A stretch of DNA of 64,000 nucleotides, from contig CAZPMT010000011.1 in assembly GCA_964587655.1 (NCBI GenBank), positions 1 through 64,000 on the forward strand, written 5' to 3'. Below, one piece after another: positions 18,357 through 26,303 of the stretch (position 1 is the stretch's first letter; each line of letters opens with the position of its first letter). The position numbers and the translations under genes were made by a program. This DNA comes from CAZPMT01 sp964587655 (lineage in GTDB: Bacteria > Hydrogenedentota > Hydrogenedentia > Hydrogenedentales > SLHB01). Under the pieces are notes generated by a model. The model had not been told where the DNA came from and did not search any database. It saw nothing but the letters and a program-made list of their open reading frames with translations.

Positions 18357-20144
18357 TCAAAACAATTCATGGGTCAGATGCACGTAGGCCGCGGCGGTCC
18401 AGTGGAGGTCCGCCACCACCCCGAACCCAACGCCGCCATTCTCGCCGGGCGCTCCCTTGCGAGGCATGTCGGGCGGAGAAAGGGCGGACGACGAATCATA
18501 GCACTCGTAGAAGCACCCGTGTTTCATGTAGAGCCGCGTTATCTCGCGGACCGTGACCCGGGCGAGGTCCCGCGCCTCCTGGAAGAAGCCGTAGGCCATG
18601 AGCCCGTAATAGATCAGAACGTTCACGTTGGGCCACGTGGCGCCGCGCCACAGATCGTTCGTGTAAGACGCCTCGTCCTGCGACACGCTCGGCACGGGGA
18701 ACGGCGACCAGAACTCCTTCGGATTCATGAGGTGCATGCGCAACGCCTCCGCGCGGTCGCGGTCCGGAACCTGTCCGAGCAGCGGCATGAAACCCGCCGT
18801 GGTCTTGATTGGGATGAACTCATGGTATTCGTCGAGGTCATAGTAGAAACGGCTTTCGTCGTCCCACAACAACTCGTTCATGAGGTCCGCGATGCGGCGG
18901 CGGCGTTCGCGCCACTCGGCGGCGTCGGCGTTCTTGTCCACGCACCGCGCGAGCTTTTCGAGACTGTAATACTCGGAGGTCATGTAGCTCGAGAGATCGA
19001 CGGCGGTCATCGACGCGACGTTGTCGAACCGGGGACTGTTGTCCATTCCGGACTCGCCGCCGCGCGCCCCTCGTATCGGGTCTTCGGTGTGCCTGATCCG
19101 CCACCCGTACAGGCCGTTATCGTTCCTGCGATTCTTCTCAAACCACTCGATGTACCGGACGAGCTTCGGGTACACCTCCGAGATAAAATCAGGCCGCGTC
19201 AGGCGCTCGTTCTGATGACACAAAGCCCATGCCACTATCGGCGGCTGGGTGTCAACGCCGGAGGGCGCGTAAACTTCGTCCTCGCGCGGCGGCTCGCCCG
19301 GTTGCGCCGCCAGGGAAAGCTTGCCGTCAGGGCGCTGTTTCGCGAACAGCGCGCGAACGGCATCCTCGGCGAGATCCAGGCTGTGGTACTGCAAACCGAG
19401 CGAATGGAACGCGGAATCCCAAAGCCACATGTGCCGATGCGGCATCCGGTCGGGCGTGGTCCATCGACAAGGCATGTCCAGTTGCGCACTCTCGATATTG
19501 ACCTTTTGAACGCTGACGGCCTTGTAGTAAGCGCGGCGCTGGTTGTCCGTGACCGATTCGGGAACGGTGACGGACGCGTAGAACGCCATACGCGCACGCA
19601 TCACTTGATCGAGGTCGGCTCCGCACGCATTTCGCGCGCGCGCGACGGCCTCCGAGGCGTCCGCATAGGAGATCGCGACGCCGAACCGTCTCTTGTTGGA
19701 TGCCGGACCGCGGCACAACGCCAGCCACCACCCCTGCCCTGTCCACAGCGTGACATTCTCTTCGACGGCGTCGCCCCCGTCCGCGATCAGATCCGGAAAG
19801 ATGTCTTCCGAGAGAGCGGGAAACGAGATCAAGACGGTCATGGACGCCCGGTCCACGAATGCGCCCTCGAAGGTCCCGGTGTTCTCGGCGACGGGGATCT
19901 CCCCAAAGCTTGCGGTGCAGCGCCAGCAGTCCGAGAGGCAATGGTCCCGAGGCGTGCGATATGAGACGAGTCGTTGCGTCCCCACGTACGCAAGGATCTC
20001 GATCCGCGGCTGCAACCAGAACCGCCAGCCGATTCCGCCCTTCGCGCCCGCCGCAACAAAGGGCTCCGAGTGGCGCGTCTCGCCGTCAACGCCCGAGAAG
20101 GCAAACAGCCCTCCCTCCGCCCACACATTGGCAAGGTTTTCCAT
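18357..20144 (-). CDS. GH63/MGH-like glycoside hydrolase, (alpha/alpha)6 barrel
   Basis: 595 aa. The second half carries the (alpha/alpha)6-barrel signatures of GH63-type mannosylglycerate/glucosyl hydrolases: HMWLWDSAFHSLGLQYH near residue 240, SGVDTQPPIVAW, ESGMDNSPRF, DLWRGATWPNVNVLIYYG and C-terminal VVADLHWTAAAY. Family members are inverting enzymes using a Glu/Asp pair; the Asp in LWDSAF and an acidic residue in the ESGMD segment are candidates. The N-terminal half is a beta-sandwich. No signal peptide, so probably cytoplasmic. First gene of the operon with kinase, SIS protein and GH38 enzyme. No strong ribosome site is seen before ATG 20144. Confidence 0.8.
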   Translation of the reverse strand: MENLANVWAEGGLFAFSGVDGETRHSEPFVAAGAKGGIGWRFWLQPRIEILAYVGTQRLVSYRTPRDHCLSDCWRCTASFGEIPVAENTGTFEGAFVDRASMTVLISFPALSEDIFPDLIADGGDAVEENVTLWTGQGWWLALCRGPASNKRRFGVAISYADASEAVARARNACGADLDQVMRARMAFYASVTVPESVTDNQRRAYYKAVSVQKVNIESAQLDMPCRWTTPDRMPHRHMWLWDSAFHSLGLQYHSLDLAEDAVRALFAKQRPDGKLSLAAQPGEPPREDEVYAPSGVDTQPPIVAWALCHQNERLTRPDFISEVYPKLVRYIEWFEKNRRNDNGLYGWRIRHTEDPIRGARGGESGMDNSPRFDNVASMTAVDLSSYMTSEYYSLEKLARCVDKNADAAEWRERRRRIADLMNELLWDDESRFYYDLDEYHEFIPIKTTAGFMPLLGQVPDRDRAEALRMHLMNPKEFWSPFPVPSVSQDEASYTNDLWRGATWPNVNVLIYYGLMAYGFFQEARDLARVTVREITRLYMKHGCFYECYDSSSALSPPDMPRKGAPGENGGVGFGVVADLHWTAAAYVHLTHELF

Positions 20145-20196
20145 GATTACTACTGCCTACTTGCAGTATTGGTTAACATAATCTGCGCGATGCTAG

Positions 20197-20259
20197 TTGT
20201 AGGTCCAATTTCCGAATCGGATCGACTTTAACGATCCGATTCGGAAATCGGACCTACAA
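20197..20259. repeat. near-perfect 28-bp inverted repeat (hairpin)
   Basis: Arms 20197-20224 and 20232-20259 match at 27 of 28 positions around a 7-nt loop (ACTTTAA). The arm begins TTGTAGGTCC. It has no T-run, so it is probably a small mobile palindrome and not a simple terminator. Confidence 0.9.
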
Positions 20260-20494
20260 CGCAATAAGGTTTGAGTAAAGAGGTCTCTTGTTGCCTACAG
20301 TACCGCGCGGATGGCCATGAATACAAGCCGGCGGTTTGGCCGCCGCCAGAGAGTGTAAGGAGATGATGTCCTATCGCAAGGGGATATGGGGATGAAGGGA
20401 GATGAAAGAGATGGGTGCGCTGAAGCTGCATGCAGGCGCCAAAAGGACTGTGGGGAACGACAAGACCTGTAGATGAAGACCGCGGTTGTCAATC

Positions 20495-20546
20495 CACCCG
20501 TGACTCAATGGTTACATCCAGTCGAAGAATGATCTTGACATCCGCC
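20495..20546. repeat. direct repeat bracketing the restriction gene, left copy
   Basis: Begins CACCCGTGACTCAATGGTTA. It matches 24091-24142 at 46 of 52 positions in the same orientation. The pair encloses the single restriction-modification gene, as expected of a unit that moved as one piece. Confidence 0.85.
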
Positions 20547-20586
20547 ACCAGTCAAATAAACGGGAACTGTTATCCTGTTATCGCTC

Positions 20587-23500
20587 TTAGTCGTCTTCGG
20601 TTTCGTCGAACAGGTCGCTGCCCGGCGATTGCAGCCGCGGCGGCTTGCGCATATGATCGGGAACTTCGGGCAGTTCCTTGGTTTGGAAGCAATCCCCTTC
20701 AACGACGGCCCGCAACAGTTTCGCCTGCTCGGGGTAGCCTTTGACAGTCGCCTCCAGCACCCAGAGCAGTTCGAGCAGTTCGGTCGTGAACTGGCTGGTC
20801 CAGCGTTCGGGGCGGATGTCGTCGAGAGGCGAGGACTTCTTGCCCGCACCTTTCTTCATGCGGTACTTGAGCCAAGACTGTACGACCTTCAAGCCCGACA
20901 CCTCGAACTCGAAGACCTCGCGCGCGACCGGCGCGAACTCGCCGCCGCCGACGTGGAGCGTGCGTGTCGCGTCGTTGTAATCGTACGATTCGGGATAGCC
21001 GTCGGCATGGCCGGGGACAGCCTTCATGCATTTTGCGGCGCCGCGCGGAACCTGGCCACGCCGCTGGCCCTTGGGGATGAAGCGCTCGCCGTAAGTGTGG
21101 AACCAGAGCAACCGCGCGCCGGCGGCGCGGACCTTCTCGAACAGCGCGGCATGCCTCGTGATCGGCAGGCGCAACTGGCGAGTCTCCAGTTCCTTGGCAA
21201 AACTTATGGTGAAGGTTGGCTGCGCCAGAGCCCCGTAAGCGTAGGCCAGGAAATCCTCCGTCGTGACTTTGCGCTTGAACACCTTGCCGAGCAGGTCGAG
21301 CAGGCCGGGCAGGATGTTCGCCTCCGAGGCGTCGGCGGTGCGGTAGAGAGGGATTGATGCGCCGGCCCGATTACAGAAGAAGTTTCTATCGGGAACATCG
21401 TGAGACGCCATTGCCGCCGGACCCTGGCCGAGCGTATGACTGATGATCGTAGTAACGTAAGCTTGCCTTGGGCCATGAGTACGCCAGAGGTCGGGGCGAA
21501 GGTAGTCACCTAATCGGCTATCGGCAAACAACCACTGCCGATCGAAAGATCGGTACGCATAGCGTTCGATGCGGGGTAGTGGAGCACCGCGAGGCAACTG
21601 GTCAATAGGTTCCTCGGCTTCCTTGGTTTGCGTCAGTGGAGGGTACTTTCGGCTAATCTGCCGGTCGCGGGTTTCCTTGAAAGCCGTTGCTTGATCCTTG
21701 GTGGACAGCAAGGCGCTCCAGCGCGCCTTCAACACTCCTGGATCGGGGCAGATAGGCCAAGTTCGTTTGATTTCGCAGCCAGAATGCTGCCAGGGCATGA
21801 GGTCTGTCAGGAGCGGCCATGCGAAATAATCACCTTTCCCCGCAGGACGGAAGGGGGCTTGCCAGTCGTCGGGGCAGTCCTGCCACTTCACCTTCGAGAA
21901 ATCGGTGGTGGCATCGAGTTTGGCGAGTTTGGCCTCACGGTTGCCCTCGATGCGGCCGTAGTGGACCTTGGCAGGCTTGTCCTTCTTTGCCTTTTTCGAG
22001 CGGACAGCCACGGCGATGGCCACGGGCGTCTGGATGGCGAAGACGTTGTCGCTTTTTCGTGTGCCGCGTCCCTCGCCTCCAAGATCGAGAATCCAGACTT
22101 CGTCGCACAGGCGGCGCATGTGCTCGCGCATCCCGCAAAAGGCGTCCCCGTCAATGTAGCTCGATGCGCTGATGAAACTGACGACGCCCGGTCCGTGGGC
22201 GGTCTCATGCTCAAAGACCTTCCACAGTGCCCAGCGCCAGAAGTAGACGTAGAGGTTGTAGAGGTTCTTGACGTGGACGCCATGCCCAGCGGCGGTGGCG
22301 GGATCGAGGAAGTCGCGGAAGATGGCGTCCGCGCCCTTCTTGCCTTCGCCCGATCGCACCCAGCCGCCGGTGCGGGCCTGGTTGTCACTGGTCGCCGCTT
22401 CGTGCCGGCCATAGGGCGGGTTACCCAGGCAGACTATGACGCGGACTTTACTCTTGACTTTGAGCGCCTTGGCGTGCTGCTCGGCGATAGGGCGCAGGAA
22501 GTACGGCAGTTCCAGCGGCACGGCGTGGGGGCTTTCGAGCGTGTCGGTCAGGTAGATGTGAGTGCCGTCCTTGGGGAGCGCCGCGCCGCGGTCGCGCAAC
22601 GCGCGGCTGACGCGCAGTTCGGTCACGGCGTAGGGGCCGACCATGAATTCGAAGCCGTAGAGGTTGTTGGCAAGGGCGGTGGCCTGACCTGCGATGGCAC
22701 CCGCACATTGTTCGGCTTCGATGCGGCCGAGGGCGTGTTCGATGACCCCGACCAGATAGGTTCCCGTGCCGGCGGCGGGGTCGAGCGTGACGACGCCGGG
22801 ATCGGCGAAGCCCATAGGCTTGTTCAGGCAATTGACGAGCAGGTCGTCGATCAAGCGGACCTGGGCACGGACGACCTCGACGGGGGTATAGTAGGCCCCG
22901 GCGGCCTTGCGCAGTTTGGGGTCGTAGGCGGCAAGGAAGTCCTCGTAGAAATAAAGCCAGGGGTCTTTGGGACCGGCAAAGGCCGCGGGTGGCACGGCGG
23001 CGATCACACGCAGGAGCAGGTCGAGCGATGCAGCCATCTCGACGCGCGCGCCGGGGTCGGTCAGCACCTGCAAGGCGCGGGACAGCAGATTGTGTTGCGC
23101 GGCGAGGGCGGCTTCGGCGCTATCGAGCGTCAGAGGATCGGCCCCTTCGCTACGGCCCAGCAGCATGGCGAAAGTAACCGTCTGGGCGTAGGCGTCAGCG
23201 AACTGCTCGTCCGAGGCCTCGGGAAATAGCAGCTGCCGCCAGTCCTTGGCGAGTTGGACGAGAGGGGACTGCGCGTCCTTCAGCGCATCGGTCACGTCGT
23301 CGCGCAGCATCCGGCAAAGGGGCGCGAGCAGCGCGGCGAGGCCATCGAGGTCGATCTTACCCTTCCGGTCGGTGGGAATGATGGGTTCCCACGATAGAAA
23401 ATCACGCAAGAGGCATTCGAGGGCCTGGGCATCTTGGGGAGTGGCGGCCTTCTTACCGTCAGCGGCAACATCGCCCGAGAGACGGACGACCTTGTCCGCC

Positions 23501-23886
23501 GGTTCGCCGCTACGGTAGAGCGCCCATTCGTTGCCATCGGTGTAGAGGATGTTGGGAATGGCTGAAAATCGCTTGAACTGGTCGCAGTTGTGGCCTTTGA
23601 AGCGGGTGGCGGTCGCGCCGACGCCGGGGGCTTTGATCTCGACATATCCGGCGAGCAGTTTGTTAAGATGAACCGCGTAATCGGGGCGACCGAGGCGGTT
23701 AGGCAACGGCGTTTCGCCGGTACACACGATCTTCCAACCCAGGGCGGCGGCCACGCCTGCCATGAAGTTCTCGAGGGGACCGCGCACTTGGTCTTCGGGT
23801 TCGCCAGCGGTCAGTTGCGTCATCTTGGCCGTGACGGCGGCGGCGAAGTTCTGGAGGGCTTCGTGGATCGTCGTTGTCTTGGTCAT
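20587..23886 (-). CDS. single-chain restriction-modification enzyme (type IIG/ISP-like, N6-adenine methylase)
   Basis: 1099 aa. Residues ~1-130 hold a PD-(D/E)xK nuclease: D69 in RLGRPDYAV and E83/K85 in GYVEIKAPG. A helical linker (~150-320) leads to the methylase: motif X-like AYYTPVEVVRAQ near 331, motif I DPAAGTGTYL (369-378) and motif IV NPPY (489-492), the gamma-class adenine arrangement. The C-terminal ~450 residues resemble the target-recognition domain of type ISP (LlaBIII-like) enzymes. No helicase motor motifs are seen between nuclease and methylase, and the length is well below ~1600 aa ISP enzymes, so a type IIG-like single-chain enzyme is more likely. Direct repeats on both sides suggest transfer. 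Confidence 0.88.
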   Translation of the reverse strand: MTKTTTIHEALQNFAAAVTAKMTQLTAGEPEDQVRGPLENFMAGVAAALGWKIVCTGETPLPNRLGRPDYAVHLNKLLAGYVEIKAPGVGATATRFKGHNCDQFKRFSAIPNILYTDGNEWALYRSGEPADKVVRLSGDVAADGKKAATPQDAQALECLLRDFLSWEPIIPTDRKGKIDLDGLAALLAPLCRMLRDDVTDALKDAQSPLVQLAKDWRQLLFPEASDEQFADAYAQTVTFAMLLGRSEGADPLTLDSAEAALAAQHNLLSRALQVLTDPGARVEMAASLDLLLRVIAAVPPAAFAGPKDPWLYFYEDFLAAYDPKLRKAAGAYYTPVEVVRAQVRLIDDLLVNCLNKPMGFADPGVVTLDPAAGTGTYLVGVIEHALGRIEAEQCAGAIAGQATALANNLYGFEFMVGPYAVTELRVSRALRDRGAALPKDGTHIYLTDTLESPHAVPLELPYFLRPIAEQHAKALKVKSKVRVIVCLGNPPYGRHEAATSDNQARTGGWVRSGEGKKGADAIFRDFLDPATAAGHGVHVKNLYNLYVYFWRWALWKVFEHETAHGPGVVSFISASSYIDGDAFCGMREHMRRLCDEVWILDLGGEGRGTRKSDNVFAIQTPVAIAVAVRSKKAKKDKPAKVHYGRIEGNREAKLAKLDATTDFSKVKWQDCPDDWQAPFRPAGKGDYFAWPLLTDLMPWQHSGCEIKRTWPICPDPGVLKARWSALLSTKDQATAFKETRDRQISRKYPPLTQTKEAEEPIDQLPRGAPLPRIERYAYRSFDRQWLFADSRLGDYLRPDLWRTHGPRQAYVTTIISHTLGQGPAAMASHDVPDRNFFCNRAGASIPLYRTADASEANILPGLLDLLGKVFKRKVTTEDFLAYAYGALAQPTFTISFAKELETRQLRLPITRHAALFEKVRAAGARLLWFHTYGERFIPKGQRRGQVPRGAAKCMKAVPGHADGYPESYDYNDATRTLHVGGGEFAPVAREVFEFEVSGLKVVQSWLKYRMKKGAGKKSSPLDDIRPERWTSQFTTELLELLWVLEATVKGYPEQAKLLRAVVEGDCFQTKELPEVPDHMRKPPRLQSPGSDLFDETEDD

Positions 23887-24090
23887 GCGATTTCCACCTC
23901 AAATACCTCTTGTGGCTCCCGCTTCGGTGCACCAGCACAGAATAACGATCCGCAATGACCCATATCATGATTCAGCGCGTCTGCAGCGCCATGGACCAGA
24001 CTTGCGGCATGGCATCGCGGTCTTTACCTCTCATAATACAAACTTGCTTCACCGCAAATCGAACTTGTCGTTCGTCTAAGTCGTCAGTTG

Positions 24091-24142
24091 CACCCGTGAC
24101 TCAATGGTTACATTCAGTTGAGGAATGGTTTTGACACCCGCC
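24091..24142. repeat. direct repeat bracketing the restriction gene, right copy
   Basis: Partner of 20495-20546 (46 of 52 identical, no gaps). Begins CACCCGTGACTCAATGGTTA and ends near GACACCCGCC. Confidence 0.85.
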
Positions 24143-24331
24143 CCAAGCAAGAATCGAACTTGTTCCCAAGTACAACTGGGAACGAGAGGACAAACTGTTG
24201 CTCAAATGATACTTCGTGAAGCTCTTGGCGCCTTTGAGTCTTCGTGGTAAGTTGCGTCAACTGCCGTTTCCAGGATGAAAGGCCCCGCACCGCCCGTATT
24301 ATGGTCCGTCATACAGGCGCCGGAATGTGTT

Positions 24332-24363
24332 TCTTCGATTACGATTACGCGCACGAGCACGAA
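24332..24363. repeat. GATTACGATTACG / GAGCACGA intergenic repeat, copy 1
   Basis: Contains TTCGATTACGATTACG followed by GCACGAGCACGAA. Two related copies lie at 35305-35347 (inverted) and 35487-35523. It adjoins the duplicated phosphoesterase tail. Confidence 0.75.
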
Positions 24364-24364
24364 C

Positions 24365-24458
24365 AAGGCTCACCGGGGTGTTTCTTCGCCGGTGGTCCAT
24401 CCCTGACGGTGGGTGTGGCGCATGACGGTGAAGCCGTTCTCTCTCGTGTGGATCTCGG
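24365..24458 (-). pseudogene. duplicated 3' end of the metallophosphoesterase gene
   Basis: 94 nt that match 26210-26303 at about 89 positions without gaps. Read on the minus strand it keeps the phosphoesterase frame and stop (EIHTRENGFTVMRHTHRQ, then GWTTGEETPR and stop), so it is a true copy of that gene's last ~30 codons. With 26210-26303 it brackets the AlbA_2/Schlafen-like gene. Confidence 0.85.
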
Positions 24459-24500
24459 ACACTTCAGAAAGGCTTCGAAGAGGTGATCCGTGGTCTTCAT
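24459..24500 (-). pseudogene. N-terminal fragment resembling a TM0106/RecB-like nuclease
   Basis: ATG 24500 opens MKTTDHLFEAFLKC, which I recognise as the usual start of TM0106-family RecB-like nucleases (M-x-T-S-H-L-F-E-A-F-L-K-C-P-T-K-C). After 14 codons it runs into the duplicated phosphoesterase tail in another frame. A broken gene start, probably left by recombination. Short, so moderate confidence. Confidence 0.55.
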
Positions 24501-24686
24501 GGGAAGCCAGTATACACCTCAAGATGACATCGACTCCTTACCAATGGTACGCTGTTCGTTGACGGACGCAGCCCCGTTGAAAGGCGGCGCTCGCCAGAAT
24601 AAGCCTGCGAAGGCGTAGCAAGTGTCTTGGCGTGTTCTATTGGGCTTGACTCGTTGGTATGATGGTGGGCAGATTACAGGCTACTG

Positions 24687-26141
24687 GTGACATTAGAAAT
24701 GAATGCGAGTGAACTGAAACGATTAACATCGCTGGGCGAGGATAGCGGCCGCCAGTTCAAGGAAGACGTGCGGAACGCGGATTCCTTGGCCGCGGAAATG
24801 GTCGCGTTGTCCAACAGCGCGGGCGGCGTCATTCTCATTGGAGTGAAGGATAGCGGCATGCCCGTTGGCTTGTCTCCGGCTGATGTTCGCCGGGTGAACC
24901 AACTCATCAGCAATGCCGCCACGCAGGGGATGCGTGGCCCGATAGTGCCGCGTACGGTAAACATCCGTGCCGGCAAGGAACGCGTTGTGATCGTGTTGAC
25001 GATCCCGGAAGGTCTGGATAAGCCGTATTTCGACCGCCAAGGCGTCATCTGGGTGAAGGCCGGGCCGGACAAACGACGAGTCCAATCCAAAGAGGAGCTT
25101 CAGAGACTGTTTCAGACGGTTGGGCTTGTCTATGCGGACGAGGTGCCAACGGAAGCCGGGATGGAACGAGTGTCACGTAGACGCCTTCGGGAATTTGTGT
25201 TGGAGGTGTTCGGAGAGGAGATTCCCGATAGCCGGGACGAATTGGCCCGGCTGTTGGAAAACATGAATCTCGCGCGTTGTGGGAGACTGAATCTGGCGGG
25301 GCTGCTCCTGTTCGGCGAGCAGCCCCAGTCGGTGAAGCCCGCGTTTGTGGTCAAAGCCGTCCGTTATCCCGGAAGCGACATCGCCTCGGACACCTACCTG
25401 GACATGGAAGATTTCGAAGGAACGCTGTCGGCTCAGTTCGAAGGGGCGTTGGCGTTTATCCTTCGGAGCCTCCCCAAGATTCAACAAGAAGGCCGCAGCG
25501 TCAACTCTCCCGGCAAGCTTCCGATCCCGCGCATTGTGTTTGAGGAACTTCTCGTAAATGCGCTCATCCACCGGGACTATTTCATCAATGGCGCTGTTCG
25601 CGTGTTTATCTTCGATGACCGCATCGAAATCATAAGCCCTGGATCACTCCCGAATCATTTGACTGTGGAAAAGGTCCGCGCGGGGAACTCGATCCTTCGC
25701 AACCCTATCTTGGCATCCTTTTCGGCGAAAGGAGTATTACCCTATCGTGGACTCGGTACGGGGATACGCCGGGTTCTCAAGGAATGGCCCACAGTGGACT
25801 TGGTCGATGATCGGGAAGCGTGCACCTTTACCGCTTGCGTGAGGTTACCGAAGGAGCAGAAAATACCTGCCACGTCCAAGATGAGAAATAAAGGTGCACC
25901 TGAACCAGGACCGAGCGCACCTATAAATGCATCCTTATCCGACGTCTTGAACGAGGTCCAAACGCGCATCCTGAAACTGATCTCGGGCAATCCGCGCATT
26001 TCCTATGATGATCTGGCGGAACGACTTTCGAAAGACCGAAGCACCGTGATGCGAAACATTGTCAAGCTCAAAGAGTTGGGAGCACTTCGGAGAGTGGGTT
26101 CCAAGAAAACCGGCCATTGGGAAGTCACCAATCCGGACTGA
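24687..26141 (+). CDS. AlbA_2 (Schlafen-type) putative transcriptional regulator/ATPase
   Basis: 484 aa from GTG 24687; ATG 24699 is an alternative, and neither has a strong ribosome site. Order: AlbA_2/Schlafen AAA_4 domain (~16-130; GEDSGRQFKEDV, SNSAGGVILIGVKDSG), an ATP-dependent RecG-related HATPase_c_4 region (~250-390; LLVNALIHRDYFINGAVRVF, RIEIISPGSLP, YRGLGTGIRRVL), and a C-terminal winged helix (RILKLISGNPRISYDDLAER, STVMRNIVKLKELGAL). Proteins of this layout bind nucleic acid and regulate transcription; many sit in defence islands, where some Schlafen-domain proteins restrict phages. The adjacent restriction gene fits that. It is bracketed by a duplicated 94-bp segment. Confidence 0.85.
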   Translation: MTLEMNASELKRLTSLGEDSGRQFKEDVRNADSLAAEMVALSNSAGGVILIGVKDSGMPVGLSPADVRRVNQLISNAATQGMRGPIVPRTVNIRAGKERVVIVLTIPEGLDKPYFDRQGVIWVKAGPDKRRVQSKEELQRLFQTVGLVYADEVPTEAGMERVSRRRLREFVLEVFGEEIPDSRDELARLLENMNLARCGRLNLAGLLLFGEQPQSVKPAFVVKAVRYPGSDIASDTYLDMEDFEGTLSAQFEGALAFILRSLPKIQQEGRSVNSPGKLPIPRIVFEELLVNALIHRDYFINGAVRVFIFDDRIEIISPGSLPNHLTVEKVRAGNSILRNPILASFSAKGVLPYRGLGTGIRRVLKEWPTVDLVDDREACTFTACVRLPKEQKIPATSKMRNKGAPEPGPSAPINASLSDVLNEVQTRILKLISGNPRISYDDLAERLSKDRSTVMRNIVKLKELGALRRVGSKKTGHWEVTNPD

Positions 26142-26209
26142 CAGCGATCACCTGACATTATATTGATCGTCTTCTCATTGCAGGGAGATATGGGGATGGG
26201 AGCAAGAAA

Positions 26210-26303
26210 AAGGCTCAGCGGGGTGTTTCTTCGCCGACGTTCCATTCCTGACGGTGGGTGTGGCGCATGACGGTGAAGCCGTTCTCTCTCGTGTGGATCT
26301 CGG
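26210..26303. repeat. 94-bp segment duplicated at 24365-24458
   Basis: The 3' end of the metallophosphoesterase gene plus 5 nt. About 95% identical to 24365-24458 and in the same orientation, bracketing the AlbA_2 gene. Confidence 0.88.

Larger units (their letters stand above)
20145..20586. other. 442-nt intergenic region rich in repeats
   Basis: Contains a long hairpin (20197-20259) and the left copy of a direct repeat that brackets the restriction-modification gene (20495-20546). A purine-rich segment near 20380-20410 (GGGGATATGGGGATGAAGGG) resembles sequence near 26180-26200. No coding signal recognised. Confidence 0.6.
23887..24686. other. 800-nt region of gene fragments and repeats
   Basis: Between the restriction gene and the AlbA_2 gene. 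It holds the right direct repeat (24091-24142), a small hairpin (GTTCCCA...TGGGAAC, near 24169-24191), an element with a GATTACGATTACG motif (24332-24363), a 94-bp duplicate of the phosphoesterase 3' end (24365-24458) and a 14-codon start of a nuclease-like gene (24459-24500). No intact gene seen. Confidence 0.7.

Noticed and set aside
17964..19964. 666-codon plus-strand frame opposite the GH63-like gene
   Set aside because: Shadow of recognised GH63 motifs on the other strand.
21628..23229. 533-codon plus-strand frame opposite the restriction enzyme
   Set aside because: Methylase and nuclease motifs are on the minus strand in order.
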